From Rhodobacteraceae bacterium QY30 (GTDB lineage Bacteria > Pseudomonadota > Alphaproteobacteria > Rhodobacterales > Rhodobacteraceae), in contig CP023454.1 of NCBI GenBank assembly GCA_002356635.1, positions 2,588,501-2,652,500 of the forward strand: a stretch of 64,000 bases of DNA, read 5' to 3'. A program made the position numbers and the translations under genes. Under the pieces are notes generated by a model, which made no database searches, was not told the DNA's origin, and worked only from the letters and a program-made list of their open reading frames with translations. Shown piece by piece: positions 1-8,468 of this stretch. The first letter of the stretch is position 1, and every line of letters starts with the position of its first letter.

Positions 1-174
1 GTGAAGGGCGCGGTCTTCGGATTCATCATCGCGCTGATGGGCTGCTACCACGGGATGCAGTCCGGCCGGGGTGCCCAGGGGGTTGGCGCGGCGACGAAAT
101 CCGCCGTGGTCTCGGCATCGGTCCTGATCCTTGCGGCCAACTACCTGCTGACCGAGATGTTCTTTTCGACATGA
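1..174 (+). CDS. mlaE: MlaE-type ABC lipid transporter permease, C-terminal fragment
   Basis: Only the last 57 codons are inside the window; the reading frame is open from base 1. The fragment has a hydrophobic stretch with GFIIALMGCYHG, then GRGAQGVGAATKSAVV and a final membrane segment. This is the conserved end of the MlaE/DUF140 family of inner-membrane permeases that move phospholipids between the membranes together with MlaF. Its stop overlaps the start of the ATPase gene (ATGA at 171-174), so the two are translationally coupled, which supports the call. The start and most of the gene lie upstream of the window. Confidence 0.8.
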   Translation: MKGAVFGFIIALMGCYHGMQSGRGAQGVGAATKSAVVSASVLILAANYLLTEMFFST

Positions 175-917
175 TCCGGATCGAGGGGCTTCACAAGACC
201 TTTGGGTCCAATGCGGTGCTGCAAGGCGTGGACCTGTCGGTCGCGCGGGGCGAAAGCCTGGTCATCATCGGCGGATCGGGGACGGGCAAGTCTGTCCTGC
301 TGAAATGCATCCTGGGGCTGGTGCGCCCGGACCGGGGCCGGATCACCGTGGACGGCCAGCCCGCCACCGTCCCCGCAAGCGAGGCGATGCTGGCCCAGTT
401 CGGGATGCTGTTCCAGGGCGGCGCGCTGTTCGACAGCCTGCCGGTCTGGCAGAACGTCGCCTTCCGCCTGTTGCGCGGCCACCTGAAGCGCCCGCGGGAC
501 GAAGCGCGTGCCATTGCCATCGAAAAGCTGCGCCGGGTCGGCCTTGGCCCGAACGTGGCCGACCTGTTCCCCGCCGAACTTTCGGGCGGCATGCAAAAGC
601 GCGTGGGGCTTGCGCGCGCCATCGCGGCTGAACCGCAGATCATCTTCTTTGACGAACCGACCACGGGGCTTGACCCGATCATGGCCGGTGTCATCAACGA
701 TCTGATCCGCGAAATCGTGGTCGAGATGGGTGCAACCGCCATGACGATCACCCACGACATGTCTTCGGTCCGGGCGATTGCCGATTCCGTCGCGATGCTG
801 CACGGCGGCGTCATCCGCTGGACCGGGCCGATCGACGAGATGGACAGCACGCCGGACCCCTATGTGCAGCAGTTCATCCACGGCCGCGCCGAAGGCCCGA
901 TTGCCGCCATCCGTTGA
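171..917 (+). CDS. mlaF: MlaF-type ABC transporter ATP-binding protein
   Basis: A 248-residue ABC ATPase that would power phospholipid trafficking across the envelope with the upstream MlaE-like permease. Visible motifs are Walker A GGSGTGKS (residues 34-41), the ABC signature LSGGMQKR (137-144), Walker B IIFFDEPTTGLDP (157-169) and the switch histidine in MTITHDM. The length is normal for the family. The ATG lies inside the stop of the permease gene, which fixes the start. Genes for the periplasmic MlaD-like partner are not seen downstream within this window. Specificity for phospholipid rather than another lipid is inferred from family similarity and the permease neighbour. Confidence 0.9.
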   Translation: MIRIEGLHKTFGSNAVLQGVDLSVARGESLVIIGGSGTGKSVLLKCILGLVRPDRGRITVDGQPATVPASEAMLAQFGMLFQGGALFDSLPVWQNVAFRLLRGHLKRPRDEARAIAIEKLRRVGLGPNVADLFPAELSGGMQKRVGLARAIAAEPQIIFFDEPTTGLDPIMAGVINDLIREIVVEMGATAMTITHDMSSVRAIADSVAMLHGGVIRWTGPIDEMDSTPDPYVQQFIHGRAEGPIAAIR

Positions 918-1024
918 GCGGGGCACCGCCGTCCACAGGCGCCCGATGACCGTGACGTGATCGGCGCGCCCCGGGAAAGCAGGTATCCTCAGGGCAACTT
1001 CGTCTGGGATAGGCCCCTGGAAAC

Positions 1025-1345
1025 ATGGCGGTGGTCATCTTCATTGTCGTTTTTGCCGCGGTCATCATGACGCCGCCGCTCTTGCTGCTGGGGGTGGTGT
1101 CCCGGCGGCTGATGCGCCTGCGGATCGAAAACCGGCCGCGGCGGGGAATGTGGCTGGCCGCGGGCGGGCTGGTGCTGGTGACATCCTACCAGTCGGCACT
1201 CAGCATGGCGCTTCTGGTCGAGGGCCTGGACGGCGCCGTAAGCCTGGGGCTGCGGCACGTCATCGCGCTGCTCCTGGCCTGGCTTTGCCTGTGCCTGCGG
1301 GTCGCGCTGCGCCCCTGGCGCCGGATGCGGCGGCTGGGAACCTGA
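1025..1345 (+). CDS. small membrane protein, unknown function
   Basis: A 106-residue protein that I do not recognise. It has a strongly hydrophobic N-terminal segment (about residues 3-25), a basic loop (RRLMRLRIENRPRRG), a second segment (about 41-65), a third (about 76-92) and a basic C-terminus (RPWRRMRRLGT). It would thus be an inner-membrane protein with about three spanning helices. The ribosome binding site is weak (GGAAA just before ATG). It sits alone between mlaF and radA on the same strand. The coding call rests on the frame and the clear alternation of membrane segments and basic loops. Confidence 0.6.
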   Translation: MAVVIFIVVFAAVIMTPPLLLLGVVSRRLMRLRIENRPRRGMWLAAGGLVLVTSYQSALSMALLVEGLDGAVSLGLRHVIALLLAWLCLCLRVALRPWRRMRRLGT

Positions 1346-1429
1346 GGAAGGCCGTTGATCCGGCCGCCGCTGGACCGAGGGCTTGCGCAACCGCTTGCTG
1401 CCCGCGCGGCCATCGGGCAGGAAGGCGGC

Positions 1430-2800
1430 ATGGCAAAATCACCCGCATCGACCTTTACCTGCACCGCCTGTGGCGCGGCCCATCGCAAATGGGCGGGGCG
1501 CTGCGACGCCTGCGGCGCCTGGAATTCGATCATCGAGGCCGCGCCCCTGACCACCGGGCCTTCCGGCAAGGGGCTGGGGGCGGCGCGCGGGCGCACGATC
1601 CCGCTGACGACCCTTGCGACCGAAGAGGCCCCGCCCCCCCGCACCGGATCGGGCATGGCCGAACTGGACCGGGTGCTGGGCGGCGGGCTGGTGGCGGCCT
1701 CGGCCATTCTGGTGGGCGGGGATCCGGGCATCGGCAAATCCACACTCCTGTTGCAGGCGGCGGCCAGTTTCGCGCGCGCCGGCCTGAAGTGCCTTTACAT
1801 CTCGGGCGAGGAAGCCTCGGCCCAGGTTCGGATGCGGGCAAATCGTCTGGGCCTGGCGCAGGCGCCCGTCGCGCTGGGGGCGGAAACCAACCTGCGCGAC
1901 ATCCTGACGACGCTGGATGCCGAACGCCCGGACCTTGCCATCATCGATTCGATCCAGACTATGTGGTCGGACACGGTGGAAGCGGCGCCGGGGTCGGTCA
2001 CGCAGGTGCGCGCCGCCGCGCAGGAACTGGTGAGCTTTGCCAAGAAACGGGGAACGGCGGTGATTCTGGTGGGCCATGTCACCAAGGAAGGCCAGATCGC
2101 CGGGCCGCGCGTGGTGGAACACATGGTTGACACGGTGCTGTATTTCGAAGGCGAACGCGGCCACCAATTCCGCATCCTGCGGGCGGTGAAGAACCGCTTC
2201 GGCCCGGCGGATGAAATCGGCGTCTTCGAAATGACCGGCGCGGGCCTGTCCGAAGTCACCAACCCTTCGGCCCTGTTCCTGTCGGAACGCGGCAAGGCCA
2301 GCCCCGGGTCGGCGGTCTTTGCCGGGATCGAAGGCACGCGCCCCGTGCTGACCGAGATCCAGGCGCTTGTCTCGCCCTCGCCCTTGGGCACGCCGCGCCG
2401 GACGGTGGTCGGGCTGGAAGGCGGGCGCCTGTCGATGATCCTTGCCGTGCTGGAATCCCGCTGCGGCATCCCCTTCACCGGGCTTGATGTCTACCTGAAC
2501 GTGGCGGGCGGCCTGCGGGTCAACGAACCAGCCGCCGATCTGGCCGTGGCGGCGGCTCTTCTGGGGGCGCGCGAAGATGTGGCTTTGCCGCCAGACCTTG
2601 TAATATTCGGTGAAATCAGCCTTTCCGGCGCGCTTCGTCCGGTATCGCAGGCGGAAAACAGGTTGAAAGAGGCCCAGAAACTTGGTTTCTCACAGGCGAT
2701 CCTGCCGTCGCAAAGCAAGCACGGTGGCGGCCCGGGACTGACGGTGCGAGAGATGCCGGACCTTCCGAGCTTTGTCGGTGACGTGTTCGGGGCAGGCTAG
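1430..2800 (+). CDS. radA: DNA repair/recombination protein RadA
   Basis: RadA is a RecA-like ATPase and branch-migration helicase that helps process recombination intermediates. The 456-residue protein begins with a four-cysteine zinc finger (C11xxC14...C25xxC28). Next come the Walker A motif GGDPGIGKST near residue 96, the RadA-specific KNRFG motif near residue 255, and a C-terminal Lon-protease-like domain. The ATG at 1430 is chosen because AGGAAGG lies just upstream and the zinc finger then starts where it does in relatives; an upstream in-frame start at 1355 would add 25 residues with no family counterpart. It is followed at 20 bp by cvpA, the usual radA-cvpA-purF order in this group. 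Confidence 0.96.
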   Translation: MAKSPASTFTCTACGAAHRKWAGRCDACGAWNSIIEAAPLTTGPSGKGLGAARGRTIPLTTLATEEAPPPRTGSGMAELDRVLGGGLVAASAILVGGDPGIGKSTLLLQAAASFARAGLKCLYISGEEASAQVRMRANRLGLAQAPVALGAETNLRDILTTLDAERPDLAIIDSIQTMWSDTVEAAPGSVTQVRAAAQELVSFAKKRGTAVILVGHVTKEGQIAGPRVVEHMVDTVLYFEGERGHQFRILRAVKNRFGPADEIGVFEMTGAGLSEVTNPSALFLSERGKASPGSAVFAGIEGTRPVLTEIQALVSPSPLGTPRRTVVGLEGGRLSMILAVLESRCGIPFTGLDVYLNVAGGLRVNEPAADLAVAAALLGAREDVALPPDLVIFGEISLSGALRPVSQAENRLKEAQKLGFSQAILPSQSKHGGGPGLTVREMPDLPSFVGDVFGAG

Positions 2801-2820
2801 GCATTAAGGAGCAGAGGCTC

Positions 2821-3435
2821 ATGGAAGGTTTTACCATCGTCGACGCCGTTGTGGCGGTTGTCATCGTGCTGTCGGCAATTCTGGCCTACAGCCGCGGTGT
2901 CGTGCGCGAGATCTTCGCGATTCTGGGATGGGTGGCGGCCGCCTGGCTGGCCTATACCTTCGCGGGCCAGGCCGAACCGCTGGTCAAGCAGATCCCGGTC
3001 CTGTCGGACTTCCTGGGCGACAGCTGCGAATTGTCGATGATCGCCGCCTTCGCGCTGGTCTTTGCGGTGACGCTGATCATCGTGTCGATCTTCACGCCGC
3101 TGTTTTCGTCGGTGGTGCAGCGTTCGGCGCTGGGCGGCGTCGATCAGGCGCTGGGGTTCCTGTTCGGCGTGGCGCGTGGGGTGCTTCTGGTGGCGGTGGC
3201 CTTCATCGTCTACCATCAGGCCATGGCCAACGCCGCCGTGCCGGTCGTTGACCAGTCCCGTTCGGCCAGCGTCTTTGCAAAGTTCCAGCAGTCGATCACC
3301 GCGCAGCTGCCTTCGGACGCGCCGGGATGGGTTGCGCAGCGCTACGAAACCCTGGTCGGAAGCTGCTCCAGCACCGCCAAGACGATCACCCCCGGCACTC
3401 CGCCCGCCTCGACCGCGGCCCCGGCCAGCAACTGA
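2821..3435 (+). CDS. cvpA: CvpA family membrane protein
   Basis: CvpA-family inner-membrane protein, first known from colicin V production and purine-related operons; its molecular role is unsettled. The 204 residues contain four hydrophobic segments (about 7-25, 32-50, 72-95 and 117-137) and the family hallmark RGVVREIFAILGW near the start. A polar, Ala/Pro/Thr-rich tail follows. AAGGAG lies about 8 bp before the ATG. It sits between radA and purF on the same strand, a linkage typical of Rhodobacteraceae. Confidence 0.92.
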   Translation: MEGFTIVDAVVAVVIVLSAILAYSRGVVREIFAILGWVAAAWLAYTFAGQAEPLVKQIPVLSDFLGDSCELSMIAAFALVFAVTLIIVSIFTPLFSSVVQRSALGGVDQALGFLFGVARGVLLVAVAFIVYHQAMANAAVPVVDQSRSASVFAKFQQSITAQLPSDAPGWVAQRYETLVGSCSSTAKTITPGTPPASTAAPASN

Positions 3436-3532
3436 TCGTCATCCGGGCCACATGATTTGCGACATGGGCGTGACAGCGCCCTTTCGCCGCACTACATGAA
3501 GGGCGCAAGATCCACCCGGATTCGGAGGCCCC

Positions 3533-5008
3533 ATGCGCCCGTTCCTGTCACATCCATTCGAACCCCTGGCCGACGGCGACAAGCTGAAGGAAGAATGCGG
3601 TGTCTTTGGCGTCATCGGCGTTGCCGACGCCGCGAATTTCGTCGCCCTTGGCCTTCATGCGCTGCAACACCGCGGGCAAGAAGCGGGCGGCATCGTCAGC
3701 CATGATCCCGAACAGGGCTTCAACTCGGCCCGCCGCTTCGGCTACGTCCGCGACAACTTCACCAAGGCCGAGGTGATGAAGGACCTGCCCGGCCCGCTGG
3801 CCATCGGCCATGTCCGCTATTCCACCGCCGGATCAAAAGGTGCGACCGCAATCCGCGACGTGCAGCCCTTCTTTGGCGAATTCTCGATGGGCGGGGCCGC
3901 GATCGCCCACAACGGCAACCTGACCAACGCCGCCGCGCTGCGCCGGGAACTGATCGAACGCGGGTCGATCTTCCAGTCCTCGTCGGACAGCGAATGCATC
4001 ATCCACCTGATGGCGCGCTCAATCCAGAAGAACATCGCCGAACGGATCAAGGACGCGCTGCGCCGCGTCGAAGGGGCCTTCTCGGTCGTGGCGATGACCC
4101 GCACGAAGCTGATCGGCGTCCGCGATCCGCTGGGCGTGCGGCCGCTGGTCCTTGGCCGGCTGGCCGACAGCGCCTGGGCTCTGTCGTCGGAAACCTGCGC
4201 GCTGGACATCATCGGCGCCGAATTCGTGCGCGAAATCGAGCCTGGCGAAATGGTGGTGATCGAGGATGGCAAGGTCCATTCGACCCATCCCTTCACCCCC
4301 GCCAAACCGCGCTTCTGCATCTTTGAACACGTCTATTTCTCGCGCCCCGACAGCATCATCGGCGGCCGGTCGGTCTATGAAACCCGCCGCCAGATCGGGG
4401 TGGAACTGGCCCGCGAGGCGCCGGTGGATGCCGACCTTGTCTGCCCTGTCCCCGACAGCGGCACGCCCGCGGCCATCGGCTACAGCCAGGAAAGCGGCAT
4501 TCCCTACGCAATGGGGATCATCCGCAACCAGTACATGGGCCGGACCTTCATCGAACCGACCGAACAGATCCGCAACATGGGCGTGCGGCTGAAGCTGAAC
4601 GTGAACCGGGCGCTGATCCGCGGCAAGCGGGTCATCCTGGTCGATGACAGCGTCGTGCGCGGCACCACCAGCCGCAAGATCAAGGACATGATCCTTGAAG
4701 CGGGCGCGGCCGAAGTCCATTTCCGCATCGCCTCGCCCCCCACCGCCTGGCCCTGCTTCTATGGCGTCGACACACCGGAACGGTCAAAACTGCTGGCCGC
4801 GACGATGACGGAAGACGAAATGCGCGACTGGATCGGCGTCGACAGCCTGAAGTTCATCTCGCTGAACGGTCTTTACCGCGCGGCGGGGGAAGCCGCGGGC
4901 CGCGATCCTCAGAATCCGCGTTACTGCGATGCCTGCTTCTCGGGCGATTATCCGGTGGCCCCGTCCGACATGATCGAGAAGGGTTTCGAGATGAAGGCGG
5001 CCGAATGA
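3533..5008 (+). CDS. purF: amidophosphoribosyltransferase
   Basis: PurF makes 5-phosphoribosylamine from PRPP and glutamine, the first committed step of purine synthesis. The 491-residue protein has an N-terminal class II glutamine amidotransferase domain whose catalytic cysteine would be Cys22 in EECGVFG, exposed by cleavage of the propeptide. Other glutaminase motifs are HALQHRGQEAGG and GHVRYSTAG. The C-terminal phosphoribosyltransferase domain has the PRPP-binding motif VILVDDSVVRGTTS near residues 368-381. CGGAGG-like bases precede the ATG. A 97-bp gap separates it from cvpA, so it may have its own promoter, but I could not define one. Confidence 0.97.
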   Translation: MRPFLSHPFEPLADGDKLKEECGVFGVIGVADAANFVALGLHALQHRGQEAGGIVSHDPEQGFNSARRFGYVRDNFTKAEVMKDLPGPLAIGHVRYSTAGSKGATAIRDVQPFFGEFSMGGAAIAHNGNLTNAAALRRELIERGSIFQSSSDSECIIHLMARSIQKNIAERIKDALRRVEGAFSVVAMTRTKLIGVRDPLGVRPLVLGRLADSAWALSSETCALDIIGAEFVREIEPGEMVVIEDGKVHSTHPFTPAKPRFCIFEHVYFSRPDSIIGGRSVYETRRQIGVELAREAPVDADLVCPVPDSGTPAAIGYSQESGIPYAMGIIRNQYMGRTFIEPTEQIRNMGVRLKLNVNRALIRGKRVILVDDSVVRGTTSRKIKDMILEAGAAEVHFRIASPPTAWPCFYGVDTPERSKLLAATMTEDEMRDWIGVDSLKFISLNGLYRAAGEAAGRDPQNPRYCDACFSGDYPVAPSDMIEKGFEMKAAE

Positions 5009-5033
5009 CCGATCCAGGCGGCGGGTGCCCGGC

Positions 5034-5465
5034 ATGAGCGATCACGCCCCCCCGCCGCTTCGTTACCGGCCGCATCATTTCCTGTGTTCCCTGGGATTTC
5101 AGGGCAAGGGCTATTCCGACGGCTTCACCGCCAACATGTCCCGCATCGTCATGGGCCGCTTGCGCGCACCCGAAGGTGCCGCTGAACTGATCGAGGTTAC
5201 CGCCGCCGCTGATGACATCTGCGCGCCCTGCCCCCGGCGACGCGACATCTTCTGCGAAAGCCAGCCAAAGATCGAGGCGCTGGACAAGGCCCATGCGGCG
5301 GCGCTTGGCCTTTCCCCGGGCGACAGGCTGACCTGGGGCGAAGCGCAGGCCCGCATCCGCGCCCATGTGCCGCCCGGCAGCCTGATGACGCTTTGCGCGG
5401 GCTGCGAATGGGAAGCCTACGGCATGTGCGAAGCCGCGCTTTCGCGGCTGCATGGCCAGGATTGA
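5034..5465 (+). CDS. DUF1284 domain protein, cysteine-rich
   Basis: A 143-residue protein with the DUF1284 hallmark RPHHFLCSLGFQGKGYS at its start. Its most striking feature is paired cysteine motifs: CAPCPRRRDIFC in the middle and CAGCEWEAYGMC near the end, plus Cys near residue 20. These are good candidates for metal or iron-sulfur binding. The function of the family is not established. The ATG at 5034 is preferred; a GTG at 5025, nearer to AGGCGG, is possible and adds three residues. It lies 25 bp after purF and probably shares its transcript. A terminator follows. Confidence 0.8.
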   Translation: MSDHAPPPLRYRPHHFLCSLGFQGKGYSDGFTANMSRIVMGRLRAPEGAAELIEVTAAADDICAPCPRRRDIFCESQPKIEALDKAHAAALGLSPGDRLTWGEAQARIRAHVPPGSLMTLCAGCEWEAYGMCEAALSRLHGQD

Positions 5466-5500
5466 CCGTTTCGTTTCTTCTTTGCCCAAATACTCAAAGA
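5466..5500 (-). repeat. intergenic repeat, GAGTATTT...GAAGAAAC type
   Basis: Read on the minus strand this stretch gives GAGTATTTGGGCAAAGAAG followed by AAAC. Similar sequences occur at 18973-19000 (minus) and 25330-25355 (plus). All share (G/T)A(G)TATTTT, a GGCCA-like core and a purine-rich GA(A/T)GAA end. From memory, this looks like a short repeat common in intergenic regions of Rhodobacterales. Confidence 0.45.
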
Positions 5501-5529
5501 AAAACGCCGCCCCAAAGGGACGGCGTTTT
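5501..5529. terminator. bidirectional terminator between DUF1284 gene and bioY
   Basis: A hairpin with arms AAAACGCCG and CGGCGTTTT plus a CCC/GGG top pairs almost perfectly (one C/A mismatch) around a short AAA loop. It is flanked by A and T runs on both sides. It lies between two convergent genes, so it can end transcription from both. Confidence 0.8.
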
Positions 5530-5555
5530 ATTCAGCGTGGAACGTGAGACGAAGA

Positions 5556-6110
5556 TCAGCCCTTGCGGCCAACCATAGCCCAGCCACCGGATACGATCAG
5601 CGCGGCCAGAACGGCCTTCACGACGTCACCTGCCAGGAAGGGCAGCGCCCAGCCGTTCAGCAGCGTGTCCATCGGAACGCCCATCGTGGCGGCCGGCCAG
5701 GCGAGGCCCGGAAGGTAAAGCGCCGCCGAGGCGACCAGCGCGGCCAGCGCCGTCGGGACAAAGCCGCGAATGCCGCGGTCGGCGAAGAAGCCCGCGATCC
5801 AGGCCATGCCGATGAAGCCGAACAGGAAGCCCGCGGTCGGGCCCGCCAGCGCCGCGCCGCTTGCGCCGCCCGCGAAGACCGGCATCCCGGCGGCGCCTTC
5901 CGCCAGATAGGCGATCAGCGTCGCCGCACCCATCCGTGCCCCCAGGCTCAAGCCGACCAGCAGCACCGCCAGCGTCTGCAAGGTCATCGGAACGGGGAAC
6001 ATCGGCACCTGGACCTGGGCGGCCACGGCGATCAGCGCCGAACCACCCAACACCAGCAGGGCCTTCGAGACGAGCGAGTTCGACGGAACCAGCGCCTTGG
6101 AGAGAGTCAT
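5556..6110 (-). CDS. bioY: biotin transporter BioY
   Basis: BioY is the biotin-binding S component of an ECF-type vitamin transporter. The 184-residue protein is almost wholly hydrophobic, with about six membrane segments. Family motifs include AAQVQVPMFPVPMTLQTL near the start and AGPTAGFLFGF in the middle, typical of BioY. No bioM/bioN ATPase and T-component genes are adjacent, so this may be a solitary BioY or use shared ECF components. The gene is convergent with the DUF1284 gene and divergent from the SDR gene. A biotin-dependent enzyme, pyruvate carboxylase, is encoded at 59.5 kb. Confidence 0.93.
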   Translation of the reverse strand: MTLSKALVPSNSLVSKALLVLGGSALIAVAAQVQVPMFPVPMTLQTLAVLLVGLSLGARMGAATLIAYLAEGAAGMPVFAGGASGAALAGPTAGFLFGFIGMAWIAGFFADRGIRGFVPTALAALVASAALYLPGLAWPAATMGVPMDTLLNGWALPFLAGDVVKAVLAALIVSGGWAMVGRKG

Positions 6111-6214
6111 GTGCGGGGCCTTTCATGAAACAACTTCGCGACATGTTGCTGCGACGGGGGATGATGTCAACCTCGCACTTGCGGAAGCGGGCCTCCGGTG
6201 CCAAAGGAAGCGCC

Positions 6215-6901
6215 ATGACCCAGACCGAAACGCCCTCCGCCCCGCCCCGCCCGCAGCGCCTTGCCCTGGTGACGGGCGCCTCACGCGGCCTTGGTTTTGC
6301 CCTTGCGCGCGAACTTGGCGCGGCGGGCTGGCATGTTCTGGCGGTGGCCCGCACCACCGGCGGGCTGGAGGAACTGGATGACGCGATCCAGCGCGCGGGT
6401 GGCAACGCGACGCTGGCGCCGCTGGACATCACCGATGATGGCGCGATGACGCATCTGGCGCAGTCGATCCATGACCGTTGGGGCGCGCTTGATCTTTGGG
6501 TTCACGCCGCGATCCATGCCGCGCCGCTTGCGCCTGCAGCGCATCTGGACCCCAAGGATTTCGACAAGTCGGTGGCCTGCAACCTGCGCGCAACGGCGGG
6601 TCTGATCGTGCGGCTGGAGGGGCTTCTTCGCCGGGCAGAAGGGGCGGCCCTGTTCCTGGACGACCCCCGCGCGGGCGAACCGTTCTTCGGCGCCTATGGC
6701 TCGACCAAGGGGGCGCAGATTTCTCTGGCGAAAAGCTGGCAGGCGGAAAGCGCACGCATCGGGCCGCGCGTCCTGATCGAGACGCCAAATCCCATGCCCA
6801 CCGCGACCCGCGCCCGCTTCTTCCCCGGCGAGGACCGCAGCCCGCTGGCCGACATCACGACCGAGGCGCGGCGCATCCTTGCAACGGCGGGCCTCATCTG
6901 A
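6215..6901 (+). CDS. SDR family NAD(P)-dependent oxidoreductase
   Basis: A classical short-chain dehydrogenase/reductase of 228 residues. The Rossmann cofactor motif TGASRGLG lies near residues 20-27, with LDITDD after it and the catalytic YGSTK (YxxxK) about two thirds along. The C-terminal part is short compared with typical 250-residue SDRs, and I cannot name its substrate. The ATG at 6215 has AAAGGAAG 5-12 bp upstream, which decides the start over longer in-frame extensions. It is divergent from bioY, and surE follows 78 bp downstream. Confidence 0.85.
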   Translation: MTQTETPSAPPRPQRLALVTGASRGLGFALARELGAAGWHVLAVARTTGGLEELDDAIQRAGGNATLAPLDITDDGAMTHLAQSIHDRWGALDLWVHAAIHAAPLAPAAHLDPKDFDKSVACNLRATAGLIVRLEGLLRRAEGAALFLDDPRAGEPFFGAYGSTKGAQISLAKSWQAESARIGPRVLIETPNPMPTATRARFFPGEDRSPLADITTEARRILATAGLI

Positions 6902-6979
6902 GGCAAAGGCGACGCACCGCGCTTTACGCCCCGGAACGGCTGGTCTAATCAGGACCGGAAACCACAGCCAGGGGCATTC

Positions 6980-7759
6980 ATGCGCATTCTCATCACCAAT
7001 GACGATGGCATCAATGCCGAAGGTCTGAAGACGCTGGAAACCATCGCCGCCGCTCTGGCCGGCCCCGATGGCGAGGTCTGGACCGTTGCGCCCGCGTTCG
7101 AACAATCGGGCGTCGGCCACTGCATCAGCTACACCCATCCCACAATGATCGCCGAACTGGGCTTCCGCCGCTGGGCCGCCGAGGGCAGTCCGGCCGACTG
7201 CGTGATGGCGGGTCTGCACGACATCCTGCCCGCCGCGCCCGACCTGATCCTGTCGGGCGTGAACCGGGGCAACAACGCGGGCGAAAATGCGGTCTATTCC
7301 GGCACGGTCGGCGGGGCGATGGAAGGTGCGCTCCAACGAATTCCGTCGATCGCGCTGTCGCAATTCTTCGGACCTGAAAATGCCCAGCTGGTCGATCCGT
7401 TCGAAGCTGCGGCGCTGCACGGTGCGACTGTGGTGCAGGCGCTTCTGGACAAGGGGATCTGGGGTGGCGACGGGTACGGGGTGTTCTACAACATCAACTT
7501 CCCTGCTGTGCCCGCGGCCGGGGTCAAGGGCATCCGCGTCGCACGCCAGGGACTCAGACCCGACAACTTCAAGGTCGAGGCGCAGGACAGCCCGTCAGGC
7601 CGGCGCTTCCTGTGGGTGCGCGGCGTGGCGCAGGCGGTCGAAACCGGTCCGGGGACCGATGTCAGCGCCAACCTGGAAGGCTACATCTCGGTCACGCCCA
7701 TGCGGGCCGACCTGACGGCACATGAACTGCTGTCCGATCTGGAGGCGCGCCTGGCATGA
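6980..7759 (+). CDS. surE: 5'/3'-nucleotidase SurE
   Basis: SurE is a metal-dependent survival phosphatase acting on nucleoside monophosphates. The protein is 259 residues, normal for the family. The signature LITNDDG at residues 4-10 supplies the metal-binding aspartates, and [21 protein letters not shown] further along is the second conserved block. AGGGG precedes the ATG. Its stop overlaps the start of pcm (ATGA at 7756-7759). Together with pcm and the NlpD-like gene this reproduces the surE-pcm-nlpD order known from E. coli. Confidence 0.97.
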   Translation: MRILITNDDGINAEGLKTLETIAAALAGPDGEVWTVAPAFEQSGVGHCISYTHPTMIAELGFRRWAAEGSPADCVMAGLHDILPAAPDLILSGVNRGNNAGENAVYSGTVGGAMEGALQRIPSIALSQFFGPENAQLVDPFEAAALHGATVVQALLDKGIWGGDGYGVFYNINFPAVPAAGVKGIRVARQGLRPDNFKVEAQDSPSGRRFLWVRGVAQAVETGPGTDVSANLEGYISVTPMRADLTAHELLSDLEARLA

Positions 7760-8397
7760 CCACCCCGGCCGAGCGGAAGATGCGTTTCCTTTATGCGCTC
7801 CGCTCGAACGGCGTGACGGATGCGCGCGTCCTGCAGGCGATGGAGGCCGTGGACCGCGGCCTGTTCGTCAAGGGCGTCTTTGCCGAACGCGCCTATGACG
7901 ACACGCCGCTGCCCATCGCCTGTGGCCAGACCATCAGCCAGCCCTCGGTCGTGGGTCTGATGACGCAGGCGCTCAATGTGACCTCGCGCGACAAGGTGCT
8001 CGAGGTGGGGACCGGGTCAGGGTATCAGGCGGCGATCCTGTCCCACCTCGCGCGGCGGGTCTACACGATCGACCGCTACCGGCGACTGGTGCGCGAGGCC
8101 GAGGCGATCTTTGCGGCGCTGGACCTGACCAACATCACCACCATCGTCGGTGATGGCAGCTTCGGCCTGCCCGAACAGGCACCCTTCGACCGGATCATCG
8201 TCACCGCCGCCGCCGAAGACCCGCCCGGCCCCCTATTGGCGCAACTGCGGATCGGCGGTATCATGGTTGTGCCGGTGGGGCAGTCGGACGCGGTGCAAAG
8301 CCTGATCAAGGTGACGCGCGGCCCTGACGGCTATGATTACGAAGAATTGCGGCCGGTGCGTTTCGTGCCGCTGATCGAAGGTCTGGGGCAGGACTGA
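7756..8397 (+). CDS. pcm: protein-L-isoaspartate O-methyltransferase
   Basis: Pcm methylates abnormal L-isoaspartyl residues using S-adenosylmethionine so that damaged proteins can be repaired. The 213-residue protein has the substrate-side motif [18 protein letters not shown] and the SAM-binding motif [15 protein letters not shown] near residue 80. The start overlaps the surE stop by four bases, so it is translationally coupled. Downstream, a small hairpin (GGTCCG...CGGACC, 8435-8453) lies before the NlpD-like gene. Confidence 0.96.
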   Translation: MTTPAERKMRFLYALRSNGVTDARVLQAMEAVDRGLFVKGVFAERAYDDTPLPIACGQTISQPSVVGLMTQALNVTSRDKVLEVGTGSGYQAAILSHLARRVYTIDRYRRLVREAEAIFAALDLTNITTIVGDGSFGLPEQAPFDRIIVTAAAEDPPGPLLAQLRIGGIMVVPVGQSDAVQSLIKVTRGPDGYDYEELRPVRFVPLIEGLGQD

Positions 8398-8468
8398 TAC
8401 AGGCGCAGGCCGCGCGAGAATGCAGAAGAAAGGTCCGGGCGAAACGGACCCGTGAACGAGGATAGAGC

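Noticed and set aside
5005-5034. Coupled start ATG overlapping the purF stop
   Set aside because: That frame reaches a stop after ten codons.
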